Source: Anaerolineae bacterium | Lineage (GTDB): Bacteria > Chloroflexota > Anaerolineae > Aggregatilineales > UBA2796 | Direction: 5' to 3' | Assembly (NCBI GenBank): GCA_025055255.1 | Contig: JANWYI010000007.1 | Span: forward strand, 2,945-57,466 | Length of the DNA stretch: 54,522 bases | Part shown: positions 24,813 to 33,069 of the stretch, piece by piece | Layout of the letters: each line of letters starts with the position of its first letter | Numbering within the stretch: the first letter of the stretch is position 1 | Program-made: the position numbers and the translations under genes | Notes under the pieces: generated by a model | What the model was told of the DNA's origin: nothing | Databases searched by the model: none | The model's input: only the letters and a program-made list of their open reading frames with translations

Positions 24813-26675
24813 TCAGTGCACCTGTGTAGCTGAAGCGAGTTTATCCTGAGCTTGCGGCACGACCATTGGCAAAGTGACAGTGAACGTGCTGCCTACGTTC
24901 AGCGCGCTCTCAACTGTAATTGTGCCGCCCATGAGTCGCACTAAGTCATGTGTAATTGAGAGACCTAAGCCTGTGCCAGTGACGTTGCGCTGTGCCTCGG
25001 ACTGAACTTGCCGATATTTCTCGAAGATGTTGACGAGCGCCTCAGGCGGGATGCCTGTGCCAGTGTCTGAGACGCTGATCGTCCACGTCGAGACATCGGA
25101 ATTGACGTAGGCGCGCAAGCGCACCTCGCCTTGCTGCGTGAATTTGAAGGCGTTGCTGAGCAGATTGGTCACGATCTGCTGCAGGCGCTTTTCATCGCCT
25201 AAGAGTCGGCGCGGCAAGTTCGGATCGATCTCTTTGACAAATCGCAAGCCGTTTTTATGCGCCAATACGTCGAGTTCCGTCGCTACGCGCTCCAGCATTG
25301 CCACAGGCGAGAACGGCGCGATATTGAGCGTCATCTTGCCTGCCTGAATGCGCGAGAGATCGAGCAGGTCGTTAATCAGCGCGAGCAAACGCGATCCATT
25401 ATCGCGGATGATCTGAATGCGCTGCATAACGGTCTCATCAAGCCTGCCAAACATGCTCATCAGCAACATGTCAGTGTAGCCGATGATGGCGGTCAGCGGC
25501 GTGCGCAGCTCGTGCGACATCGTGGCAATGAAGTCGCGTTCCATGCGCACAGCTTCATTGGCAACAGCATTTGCTTGCATGAGTTCAGCATTCTTGGCGT
25601 CCAGCTCGCGTGCTTTCAGATCGAGCAGCTCAATGTTGCGCACAAGGCGATCTGTCATCTGGTTAAAGGCGTCCGCCACTTGGTAGAGTTCGTCGCGGCG
25701 CTCAGGAAGCGGTATGCGGCGGCTGTAGTCGCCGGCAGCGATTTTATCAGCGCTGGCGACCATCTGCTCAAGCGTGCGCACAATCGGTCTGCTGATGACT
25801 GTGGCAGCCAGCAAGGCGGCAAGGCTGACGAAGGTGAGCCAGATTAAAAGCGACTGTAGAGCGCTCTGTTGTGCTGCGATCAGCGCTTGGCGCGGACGCT
25901 GCAGGACGATCACGAGGTGATCGGCGCTCTTTTCTACTGGAATCGGCTCATAAACGAGCGCTACGGTCTGACGGCTTTGGTCAAGGCGCAAATTGCCTTG
26001 CGCAGCTGCGCGTAGGTTAGCAGAGTTTAGGCTGTGAGTGAAACCATCAGTTGCGGCGATCAACTGTTCGCCGTTGTAGAAGGCGATCTCGGCGCCAAGA
26101 AAAGTGCGAAATTTCTCTGCGTCGGCAAGGCTCAGGCGCCTGCCGACGATCAGCACGCCGTTTGGATTCTTTCCTTCACTGGTACGTATAGCGGTCAACA
26201 CAACAAGGAAAATCTCGCCGTCAATGTTCAGCAGAAGCATAGACGGCTCGCTACTTGTGCGCACAGCTGGCAACGAGTCGCCAAGTTGCGCGACGACTCG
26301 GTCTGCTTTGCCTAGGTTGTAAGTCAGACGATTGTTGACGTTATAAATGCCAAAAATATGAAGCGGAAAAGTGTTGATCAGCGAAATCGCCGAGTCGGGA
26401 TTGATGTGGTTGCTGATCCAAGCAGGCTCAATCGAGTCGGCGAAAGCTTGGGCATGCAACTCGTCCCAGACAGCATAGTCATTTGCTATGTACGCCAGAT
26501 CAGCCTTGATATCCTTGAGCAAGCGCACTACGCCTTGAGCGCTTTCCTGCAAGTTGGCGCGTTCGATCTCAAGCAGGTTATGATTTGCGATGCTATAAGC
26601 GGTCAGAGTCACTAACAGCATCGGCATGATCGCCAGCGAGAGCAGGTAGATCAGCAGTCGCCTTCTCAAGGGCAT
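24813..26675 (-). CDS. Membrane sensor histidine kinase with CHASE4 domain
   Basis: A 620-residue kinase. TM1 is at about 7-28, and an extracytoplasmic CHASE4-type sensor at about 30-270 (ANDYAVWDELHAQ is typical). TM2 at about 275-293 is followed by HAMP (294-347), a coiled coil, HisKA with MSHELRTPLTAIIGY (His388) and HATPase_c with NLLSNAFKFTQQGEV (N box), VSDTGTGIPPEALVNIFEKY (G1/F) and GTGLGLSITHDLVRLMGG (G2). All catalytic motifs look intact. It is the first gene of the operon with the receiver, the small membrane protein and adenosine deaminase. The ligand of its CHASE4 domain is unknown; the operon partner makes a purine-related signal an attractive guess. Confidence 0.93.
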   Translation of the reverse strand: MPLRRRLLIYLLSLAIMPMLLVTLTAYSIANHNLLEIERANLQESAQGVVRLLKDIKADLAYIANDYAVWDELHAQAFADSIEPAWISNHINPDSAISLINTFPLHIFGIYNVNNRLTYNLGKADRVVAQLGDSLPAVRTSSEPSMLLLNIDGEIFLVVLTAIRTSEGKNPNGVLIVGRRLSLADAEKFRTFLGAEIAFYNGEQLIAATDGFTHSLNSANLRAAAQGNLRLDQSRQTVALVYEPIPVEKSADHLVIVLQRPRQALIAAQQSALQSLLIWLTFVSLAALLAATVISRPIVRTLEQMVASADKIAAGDYSRRIPLPERRDELYQVADAFNQMTDRLVRNIELLDLKARELDAKNAELMQANAVANEAVRMERDFIATMSHELRTPLTAIIGYTDMLLMSMFGRLDETVMQRIQIIRDNGSRLLALINDLLDLSRIQAGKMTLNIAPFSPVAMLERVATELDVLAHKNGLRFVKEIDPNLPRRLLGDEKRLQQIVTNLLSNAFKFTQQGEVRLRAYVNSDVSTWTISVSDTGTGIPPEALVNIFEKYRQVQSEAQRNVTGTGLGLSITHDLVRLMGGTITVESALNVGSTFTVTLPMVVPQAQDKLASATQVH

Positions 26676-26707
26676 TGTGACGCGTCACCTCCGAAGTGTT
26701 AGCTTAA

Positions 26708-26715
26708 ATTGTAGC
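26708..26715 (-). promoter_or_regulatory. -10-type element GCTACAAT upstream of the CHASE4 kinase operon
   Basis: The minus strand reads GCTACAAT 33 nt before the kinase start. No convincing -35 is seen at 16-19 nt. The same octamer precedes several other genes in the window. Confidence 0.4.
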
Positions 26716-26751
26716 GCATATTCTGAGATGCTGCTGAGACACTGACCTGCT

Positions 26752-26789
26752 AAAAAACGCAGCAAGCGCGGAGAAAGTTCCGCGCTTGC
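26752..26789 (-). terminator. Intrinsic terminator of the second secreted paralogue
   Basis: On the minus strand an 11-bp perfect stem (GCAAGCGCGGA / TCCGCGCTTGC) with a 6-nt loop is followed by TGCG and six T residues. The stem is the same as that after the paralogue at 17.5 kb. Confidence 0.88.
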
Positions 26790-26808
26790 GCTTAGCTCAA
26801 CAAATGCA

Positions 26809-27768
26809 CTACTGGATTGGCACTTCGACTGTGTATGGCTCGCCGAGCTTGCTCAAGCGCACGTCCAGAGTGAACTGCACGGAGATGTCGTTCGGCGCGC
26901 CTGTCAGCATGGCTGCCATCTGACCATCTACACCCAGATTGAGTTCCAGTTTGAGACCGCGGAAGGTGCCATCCGTGCCGTAGTACTGAGTAGCCACGAC
27001 ATTCAGCTCCTCAAATATCGCGCCCAAGAGCGGCAGGAAGCTACCGAGCTGTGCTGTGTTCGGGTCATCCTGTGGGATGATCTGCGAGAGCGCCTCTGAA
27101 ATGTTGGGATCGGCTAGCGCTTGCAAGAACGGCTTCAAGTCAGTAGTCGCCGTGATGGCGCGCGTCCTCACGCCGTCAATAGTCGGACCATCAGAGGCTG
27201 AGTAGACTGTCTGAATAGCGCCGAACAAGTCTGCCAGCGCAGGGTTGTTCAGGTTGCCCAGCACGCCGCCAAGGTCGTCGGTACTGCCGCCAAAGGCGCC
27301 TAGCTGTCCAGAGAGCATCTCAAGCGGTACCTCTTGCCATGCGTCCGTGCCGTCAAAGCCTCTGAGGAAGACGCGACCATCTACCACGCGCACCTCGACA
27401 GTGCCCGACTGGTTCTCAGTGCCGCTTGTGAGCGAAGCGTCCATGATTACGCTGAAGATCAAACTTGGCAGTACCTCGTTGATGTCGGTCACTGATGGAT
27501 CGACCTTGCTGAGGTCAATGCCGCCGCTACCTTTGACCGTCAGCGAAAAATTGCCTTCTTGCAAGCCGCTTGCTTCAGCGTCAACCGTGAAGTCCATCAC
27601 GAAGGAAGTCAGCTTTGCAGCATTCTCGCCAGTGGCGGCAGCGATCAAGGCGCAGTCGCTGGCGCCTATGCCGGGCGGACAATCTTGCGCTGAGACCGTC
27701 AGAGCAGGTACAAGTGCCAGCAAACCAATCAAGGCGAGCGTCACAAACTTGTAGAACGAGACTCTCAT
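26809..27768 (-). CDS. Secreted protein of unknown function, paralogue of the gene at 16577-17500
   Basis: A 319-residue exported protein. The ATG at 27768 has GGAG 6 nt upstream; an upstream TTG is less likely. Signal peptide MRVSFYKFVTLALIGLLALV with a site near VSA-Q, no lipobox. The Cys pair lies at exactly the same positions as in the paralogue (Cys30, Cys39). Shared phrases include DCALIAAA, KGSGGIDLSKVDP, VIMDASL, VRVVDGRVF, ASDGPTIDGVRTRAI, YYGTDGTFRGLKLE and LDVRLSKLGEPYTVEVP, so the two are clear homologues, though diverged. It is monocistronic. A lipid- or ligand-carrier fold of LolA/LppX type is conceivable from size and strand pattern; I cannot support it further. Confidence 0.85.
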   Translation of the reverse strand: MRVSFYKFVTLALIGLLALVPALTVSAQDCPPGIGASDCALIAAATGENAAKLTSFVMDFTVDAEASGLQEGNFSLTVKGSGGIDLSKVDPSVTDINEVLPSLIFSVIMDASLTSGTENQSGTVEVRVVDGRVFLRGFDGTDAWQEVPLEMLSGQLGAFGGSTDDLGGVLGNLNNPALADLFGAIQTVYSASDGPTIDGVRTRAITATTDLKPFLQALADPNISEALSQIIPQDDPNTAQLGSFLPLLGAIFEELNVVATQYYGTDGTFRGLKLELNLGVDGQMAAMLTGAPNDISVQFTLDVRLSKLGEPYTVEVPIQ

Positions 27769-27832
27769 ATTCAACTCCTGTTGTTGCTAGACCTTACAAA
27801 GCGAGCATGAGCGCTCAAGGCTGCTTCTGCTC

Positions 27833-27940
27833 TCATATACGCAAACGCTCCAGAATGCGTTGTACTAGGCGCGCAATAATCACCTGCGCTGCGGCGAGCA
27901 CTGCAGTGCGAATGATTGTGCCAAGACATCCTGCGAACAT
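27833..27940 (-). CDS. Possible 35-residue small protein upstream of the secreted paralogue
   Basis: A 35-codon frame starts with ATG (27940) that has GAGAG 7 nt upstream. It would encode a hydrophobic, then basic amphipathic peptide (MFAGCLGTIIRTAVLAAAQV followed by an Arg-rich helix ending RLRI). It lies 64 nt before the paralogue gene on the same strand. It could be a small membrane peptide, a leader peptide or chance. Nothing similar precedes the other paralogue. Confidence 0.25.
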   Translation of the reverse strand: MFAGCLGTIIRTAVLAAAQVIIARLVQRILERLRI

Positions 27941-28093
27941 TTGCTGGCTCTCTGCACGCTCAGCTCGGTTACTCACAGCGGAGTGTAGTGACATTCACAT
28001 CGTTCGGCAAGCGCCTTTATGTGAGCAATTTGTGAGAGCATGCAAAGAAATCATAAAAGCCTTGTTCAGAGTCAGGCGCTGCTTACAAAATAG
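27941..28093. other. Intergenic DNA, nothing recognised
   Basis: Between the acyl-ACP-reductase-like gene and the secreted paralogue I see no hairpin with a T-tract and no promoter of good quality. Confidence 0.4.
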
Positions 28094-29209
28094 CTAGGCG
28101 CGCAGCGGCGACCACGTCCGCCGATTGCGCTGCGCGCGCTCCAGAACGCGCTCGATCTGTTCGTCGGTCACAGCTCGCTCAAAACTGCGGAAGCCTGAGA
28201 GTCGAAAGCCGTGTTTCGCTGCAATGGCTGCAATTTCGTTCGCTTGTGCCGCTGTAAGCGCCTTGCCAATGCTGTAATCTTCGTAGCGTCCTTCCATTGC
28301 CAGCGCCATGGTCTCTGCCATGCAGGCGAACGCTTTACCTTTGGGAAAGCCGAAGTCAAAGTGAAAATCTACGTCGCCTGGCACCTCGACCATGCCGCCT
28401 TCGATAACCAGCACATCATCGCGCTCTTGTGCTACGCGCACAGAGACGTCGCGCGGACGCGCCACATCGCAGACCACAGCGCCCGGCTTCAAATGCTGCG
28501 GAAAAATGACAGCGTCTATGGCGCTAGTGACCGTCAGGATCAGGTCAGCGTCATAGATTGCGCTCACGTCTGTGCTAACGCTCAATTGAGCGCCTCTGCC
28601 TTCGCAGCGCGTGCGCACTTCAGCCAGTGCTGACTCGCGCCTGCCAACTAGCACTAGCTCTGCCACGTCCGCTGCCAAAATTTCAGCGCAGACGCTGCCA
28701 ATAGCGCCTGTTGCGCCGACAACAGCTGCTTTGGCTGCGCTGAGCGCGATTTGCATCTGTGCCGCTGCTTGACGGACAGCCTCGACTGCAATTGCAATGG
28801 TGTAGCTATCACCTGTAGTGACAGGCACTTCGCAGCGCTCAGCAATCGTGCGTCCGGCATCACCTACCACGCTCGTGAAAGCGCCTAAGCCGACGATCTT
28901 GGCGCCTAGCCTTTCTGCCTTGCGCACAGACGCTGTGATCTTGTCGTAGACGTGCTGCACAGGCAGCTCTAACATGCGCTTCGGCGTAAACGGGCAAGCG
29001 ATGAACCAGCCTTTGATCTCGCGTCCTGTAGCCATGCTGCGCGCGCCTGTGATCTCTGAGATGTAGACAGGCGGGAAGTAGGCTGAGAGAAAATCTACCT
29101 GCTTTTCGGTCAACAGCTTGCCGAGCAGTGGAAATTTACGGCTAACATCGCGCTTAGGATGAATCGGATGGATGATGAAGCCAAAAGTGTCCGTCACACT
29201 TTGGGACAT
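28094..29209 (-). CDS. Long-chain acyl-ACP reductase (AAR)-like / shikimate-dehydrogenase-fold NAD(P)-dependent oxidoreductase
   Basis: The 371-residue product resembles cyanobacterial aldehyde-forming acyl-ACP reductase, which reduces fatty acyl-ACP to fatty aldehyde. Shared features: a FIIHPIHPKRD-type N-terminus, ITGARSMATGREIKGWFI, KIVGLGAFTSVVGDAG, TTGDSYTIAIAVEA, the nucleotide loop VGATGAIGS (164-172), VIEGGMVEVPGDVDF and FACMAETM, whose Cys296 aligns with the catalytic Cys of FACFAESM in the cyanobacterial enzyme. The N-terminus is about 20-30 residues longer. It starts 1 nt after the beta-helix gene stop, with GGAG 10 nt upstream. No aldehyde-deformylating oxygenase gene is adjacent, so alkane formation is not indicated; aldehydes or alcohols for wax or ether lipids are an inference. 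Confidence 0.82.
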   Translation of the reverse strand: MSQSVTDTFGFIIHPIHPKRDVSRKFPLLGKLLTEKQVDFLSAYFPPVYISEITGARSMATGREIKGWFIACPFTPKRMLELPVQHVYDKITASVRKAERLGAKIVGLGAFTSVVGDAGRTIAERCEVPVTTGDSYTIAIAVEAVRQAAAQMQIALSAAKAAVVGATGAIGSVCAEILAADVAELVLVGRRESALAEVRTRCEGRGAQLSVSTDVSAIYDADLILTVTSAIDAVIFPQHLKPGAVVCDVARPRDVSVRVAQERDDVLVIEGGMVEVPGDVDFHFDFGFPKGKAFACMAETMALAMEGRYEDYSIGKALTAAQANEIAAIAAKHGFRLSGFRSFERAVTDEQIERVLERAQRNRRTWSPLRA

Positions 29210-29210
29210 C

Positions 29211-30608
29211 TCATTCCCACTCCTCTAGGAAACTTGCCTCATCTTGACGCTCAACTGCGCGCGGGAACTTCTGGCGATGCAGCGCCGCGATCTCGCCGCG
29301 CAAGCCGTGATGGTCACTCTCCTCAAAGCTGATGTTTTTGCGCAAGATGCGCCGATCAGGCTTGGCAAACAGCACTGTGTCGGACTCGATCATGCGTGCT
29401 GGATAGACCACCATGCCAGAGCCAATCCGACAGTTGTTGCCTACGCAACTGCCCAGCACTTTCTGCCCAACTTTCTCGCGCTTGCCGTCAATTGCCTCCA
29501 CTTCTATCGCTTTAGGCAGTAGATTGAAGTCAGTGAAAGTGCTACCTGCGCCGATAAAGCTACCGCGTCCGACAACGCACATCTGCAGGCAAGTGTTCTG
29601 TGCCACGATGCAGTGCTCCATCAGCACGGTCAGATAGAGCGCAGCGCGAAATGGCAGGAAGCAGTTATCGCCCACGACGCTCAGCATGAGCTGAGCGCCT
29701 TGATCAATGTTGACGCGGTCACCGATGTAGCAGTTCTGAATGACCACGCCCGGTCCAATCGTGCAGTCGCTGCCGATCCACGCCGGACCGTGAATGACCG
29801 CTGAGGGATCAATGCGCGTGTTCTTGCCGACATGCACAAGCGCGGAGCATTCCAGCACGTGCTTTTGTTCAATCAAGGCGCGCAGCAGGACACTAAGCAA
29901 TGTGAAGTTGCTGTATTCTGGATTGCGCACTTTGCCCTTTATCGGAATGATCCGATTCTCAAAGCGCTTGCCCAGAGAGAAAATCCCTAGCGGCACATTG
30001 GCAAAGAAGACGTGAACCCAGTTTTCAATGCTGATAATGCTGCGCTGCGTGACATAATGCACTAGGTCGCCTCGATCAGACATATAGTCAGGCACTGAGT
30101 AAAAGCCGACCTCTTCCCAGCCCGTCTCGATGTAGAGCGGCGCAACTGTTACACTTGGATCGTAGCCGCGCGGATAGTACCACAGGTCAAATTCATAGTG
30201 GTCAATTTCCTCGCGTCCGCGCCCATCGCGGACTACGCGCCCATCAGCGCCGTGCTTGTAAACATGCTGTACGCGGCGCGCTAACGGCACAGCGTAAGTC
30301 ATGAGCGCTTTGTCCTCAGGCTTGAAAGCAGCGCGACATGGCACGCCGAGTTTGCGCGCTTGTGTGATAAATGCTCTAATGTACTCAGGATCGAAGTAGA
30401 GATTGTCGCGGTAAATAAGGGTCTCGTTAGCTGCAGGCAAGATATCACTGAGCGCTTGAACGGCAATTTCAGGCTCACAATAAGGCGCCAGAGCATCGCG
30501 CTGAGCAAGCCAGAGCGGTTTGTTCAGCACGTTCAGCTCACGGGCAGGTTGATTAAACGGCGCAATATGCCGTGTATCTTGAATAACGTAGTTCTTGAGT
30601 TTTTTCAT
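29211..30608 (-). CDS. Left-handed beta-helix (hexapeptide repeat) protein, acyltransferase-like
   Basis: The 465-residue product starts at ATG 30608 (AGGAG 5 nt upstream). Residues 1-260 are a conserved-looking domain with no motif I can name (PFNQPARELNVLNKPLWLAQRD, then FDLWYYPRGYDPS, NWVHVFFANVPLGIFSLG). From about 265 to 425 runs an isoleucine-rich hexapeptide-repeat left-handed beta-helix (IDPSAVIHGPAWIGSDCTIG...). Such helices occur in LpxA/LpxD/GlmU-type acyl- or acetyltransferases and in sugar-nucleotide enzymes. It is the first gene of a two-gene operon with the acyl-ACP-reductase-like gene, which suggests work on the same acyl-ACP pool. The proposed transferase activity is inference; no catalytic His is assigned. 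Confidence 0.75.
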   Translation of the reverse strand: MKKLKNYVIQDTRHIAPFNQPARELNVLNKPLWLAQRDALAPYCEPEIAVQALSDILPAANETLIYRDNLYFDPEYIRAFITQARKLGVPCRAAFKPEDKALMTYAVPLARRVQHVYKHGADGRVVRDGRGREEIDHYEFDLWYYPRGYDPSVTVAPLYIETGWEEVGFYSVPDYMSDRGDLVHYVTQRSIISIENWVHVFFANVPLGIFSLGKRFENRIIPIKGKVRNPEYSNFTLLSVLLRALIEQKHVLECSALVHVGKNTRIDPSAVIHGPAWIGSDCTIGPGVVIQNCYIGDRVNIDQGAQLMLSVVGDNCFLPFRAALYLTVLMEHCIVAQNTCLQMCVVGRGSFIGAGSTFTDFNLLPKAIEVEAIDGKREKVGQKVLGSCVGNNCRIGSGMVVYPARMIESDTVLFAKPDRRILRKNISFEESDHHGLRGEIAALHRQKFPRAVERQDEASFLEEWE

Positions 30609-30644
30609 GCGCGCTCCTATTCTGTGCGCGTGTGCTCGGTCTTG

Positions 30645-30653
30645 ATTGTAGCA
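30645..30653 (-). promoter_or_regulatory. Extended -10 element TGCTACAAT upstream of the beta-helix/AAR operon
   Basis: The minus strand carries TGCTACAAT 36 nt before the ATG at 30608. The TGC context gives an extended -10, which may compensate for the poor -35. Confidence 0.5.
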
Positions 30654-30709
30654 TATCCAAGCCACACTTTCTTGCAACTAGCCGAGCTAAAGCGCTTTCT
30701 GCACTTATC

Positions 30710-30738
30710 TTGACAAGCGCTTGCTTTTTTGCTATCCA
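30710..30738 (+). promoter_or_regulatory. Predicted promoter of the PP2C-like gene
   Basis: TTGACA (30710-30715) and TATCCA (30733-30738) are spaced by 17 nt, about 36 nt before the ATG at 30775. Confidence 0.5.
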
Positions 30739-30774
30739 GTCGAGAGCGCATTCTTGCACAGGACTTTATGCGCG

Positions 30775-32895
30775 ATGCTGGAAACTATTGAGGCGTTAGT
30801 TGGCTACCTGTTTGTAGTCGGCGGACGCGCCATCAGCACGACGCCGCCTGGCGCACTCGTGGAGTTACCGCCGCGCAAAGTGCAGCGCAGCCGCGAAGCA
30901 GATACCTTTTTCACGCTCATCACACCACACGGCAAAACGCACGCCACTGCTAACGTCTATGAGGCGCTGACACACCTTGCTGCTGAGGTATATTTCCGCA
31001 GCAGTGGCAGCGTCACCAGTGGACTGCGCGAGGCGATCCACGCCGTCAATAGCCAGATTTCAGCGTCAGGTCAGCGCTATACATTGAACATGATTTGTGC
31101 TGTGCTGCGCGGCAATGAGGTCTACCTTGCACGCACTGCGGAGAGCGTCTGCATCCTGCGTCAAAACGGCGATTTTTCCTATCATCCTGACCAGCTGAGT
31201 GACTGCTTGCCACTTGGTGCCACACCTTCGCCTGAGATCAAGCTCGCGCGCTATGAGGTCTCGCCCGGCGACCTTATGGTGTTATGTGATAGCGCTCTTG
31301 CTCGCGCTGAGCGCGCTGCGCTCAATAACGCGCTTGCTCAGCCAAACCTGACTGCTATTCTAGAACCCTTGAAGGCGCTCGCTCACCGCGACACCCAAGC
31401 TCTTATCATTGAGTTTGCCACGCCTGAGACGCCCGATCCGACGCCTATTCCCAAGCCGCGCAAAAGCACGCCACTGCCTGAGTCCGCGCCAAGCTCAGCA
31501 CCTGTTTCTGCAGCACCTGAGCCAACTCCGACGCCTATCCCTGAGCCACCACAGCCACAACCATCACAGTCACCTGCTACGCCACTCGGTCAGCGTGCTG
31601 TGCTTGCTACAGGCAATGCACTGGATAGCCTTGCCAAAGGCTTGCGTCGCGCGCTCAGCCGCTTGTTACCAGAACCAAGCGAGGAGAGCGCGCCGCGCAT
31701 CCCAAGCATGTTAGCAGCGATTATGGCAATTTTAGTGCCAATTGTAGTCGTCTTCGTGATGGTAGCGCTGCAGCTTTCGCAATTTGACCTGACCCAGTTT
31801 GAACAGATGGTGCGCGAGGTAGAAGCCGCTGTCCGCCAAGCAGAGCTAGTTGATCTGCGTGACGAGCGCATAGCGCGCACGGTCTGGCTAGGCATCTTAG
31901 AGCGCGTGGCGTACGTCGAGATGACGAGCGGACGCATGAATGATCCGACGCTCAACCGTATCCGTGCCAAAGCGCAGAGCATCCTAGATCGCTTTGACAA
32001 AGTCACACGGCGAACGCTGACGCCGTTGCGCAATTTCGGCGAAGGCGCTCGGATTGTCAATCCAATTGTGCGCGGCGGCGCCGACATTTACACACTGGAG
32101 TTAAGCCGCAGCGCCATCTACCGAGACACTCTGGCACCTGAGGCAAACATCCTCATCACGCGCAACACACAACCTGTGGTGCAGCGCGGGCAAGCAGTCG
32201 GCGCATTTTCCGTGCGCGAGGTAGTGGATACGATCTGGTTAGCTGAAGGTGGTGTGCAGCGCGCTAATGTGCTCGCGGCACTCGATACACAGGGCATTTT
32301 GATCACCTACTCGCCGACCTTTGCGCCTGCCACAGCGCAACGGCTTGCTGGCGCTGACCTTTGGGGCAAGCCAATTGCGCTTGCCACATGGCGCGGCAAC
32401 CTGTACCTGCTCGATCCTGAGGCGAACCAAATTTGGCGTTACCGCCCGCTCGGTAACAGCTATCCCAATCCGCCTGAAGAGTACTTCGAAGGCGAAGTGC
32501 GCCCTGATCTTAGTCAGGCAGTGGACTTCGGCATTGATCCAAACGGCAATGTTTACATCTTTTTCGCTGATGGACAGCTGCGCAAGTTCACAAGCGGCAT
32601 TGAGCAGCGCTTTGCGCTGAGCGGAATGCCCTCTGATGGCTTGAAGAGCGGACGTGCCATGTATCTTGATGGTGACTCGCCGCTACCATCTATCTATTTG
32701 CTCGATCCTGCTGATCAATCTGTCTATCAGGTGACACTCTCAGGCGCCTTTCGCTATCGCTTCCGCGCCAACGATCCGAACCTGTTCCGCGCGCTCAGTG
32801 GCGTCTACGCCGACCGCGATAACATCTTTGTGGCGTCTGGCAATGTGCTGTATCACTTCTCTATTGCCGATCTAGCAGGTCGTCCGGCGCCCTAG
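30775..32895 (+). CDS. PP2C-like (degenerate) domain, TM segment and beta-propeller protein
   Basis: The 706-residue product starts at ATG 30775 (AGGA 11 nt upstream). Residues 1-220 look like a PP2C/SpoIIE-type phosphatase fold (TLNMICAVLRGNEVYLARTAESVCILRQNG, then SPGDLMVLCDSAL) but lack the DGxGG metal-binding aspartates, so activity is doubtful. A Pro/Ser/Thr-rich linker (about 220-285) leads to a short positively charged stretch and one transmembrane helix (MAILVPIVVVFVMVALQL, about 325). Beyond it lie a helical region and a domain of about 330 residues with propeller-like repeats (GNLYLLDPEANQIWRY, GIDPNGNVYIFFADGQLRKF, YLLDPADQSVYQV). Topology suggests a cytoplasmic pseudo-phosphatase and an extracellular sensor. 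It precedes two other signalling genes. The ligand is unknown. Confidence 0.75.
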   Translation: MLETIEALVGYLFVVGGRAISTTPPGALVELPPRKVQRSREADTFFTLITPHGKTHATANVYEALTHLAAEVYFRSSGSVTSGLREAIHAVNSQISASGQRYTLNMICAVLRGNEVYLARTAESVCILRQNGDFSYHPDQLSDCLPLGATPSPEIKLARYEVSPGDLMVLCDSALARAERAALNNALAQPNLTAILEPLKALAHRDTQALIIEFATPETPDPTPIPKPRKSTPLPESAPSSAPVSAAPEPTPTPIPEPPQPQPSQSPATPLGQRAVLATGNALDSLAKGLRRALSRLLPEPSEESAPRIPSMLAAIMAILVPIVVVFVMVALQLSQFDLTQFEQMVREVEAAVRQAELVDLRDERIARTVWLGILERVAYVEMTSGRMNDPTLNRIRAKAQSILDRFDKVTRRTLTPLRNFGEGARIVNPIVRGGADIYTLELSRSAIYRDTLAPEANILITRNTQPVVQRGQAVGAFSVREVVDTIWLAEGGVQRANVLAALDTQGILITYSPTFAPATAQRLAGADLWGKPIALATWRGNLYLLDPEANQIWRYRPLGNSYPNPPEEYFEGEVRPDLSQAVDFGIDPNGNVYIFFADGQLRKFTSGIEQRFALSGMPSDGLKSGRAMYLDGDSPLPSIYLLDPADQSVYQVTLSGAFRYRFRANDPNLFRALSGVYADRDNIFVASGNVLYHFSIADLAGRPAP

Positions 32896-32998
32896 TTTGT
32901 TTTCACAAACATTGGTGCAGTGCAGCTTGACAAGCTAGTTAGAAAGTGGCACAGTCAAGCTAGAGGTTCAGCCAGTTTTACCTTGCAGCAAAGTGCGC

Positions 32999-33004
32999 TA
33001 CAAT
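32999..33004 (+). promoter_or_regulatory. -10-type element TACAAT (in GCTACAAT-like context) upstream of the receiver gene
   Basis: GCGCTACAATCTC lies 65 nt before the GTG start at 33070; the -35 region is poor. It suggests that the receiver and giant kinase genes have a promoter separate from the PP2C-like gene. Confidence 0.4.
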
Positions 33005-33069
33005 CTCAGCATGGCTTCATGTGACACACAATTGGGTGTCATCATCAATCAGATGAGTGAGGGACGACA

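Noticed and set aside
28094-30608. Alkane-producing AAR/ADO pair as in cyanobacteria
   Set aside because: The neighbouring protein is a beta-helix protein, not a ferritin-like aldehyde-deformylating oxygenase.
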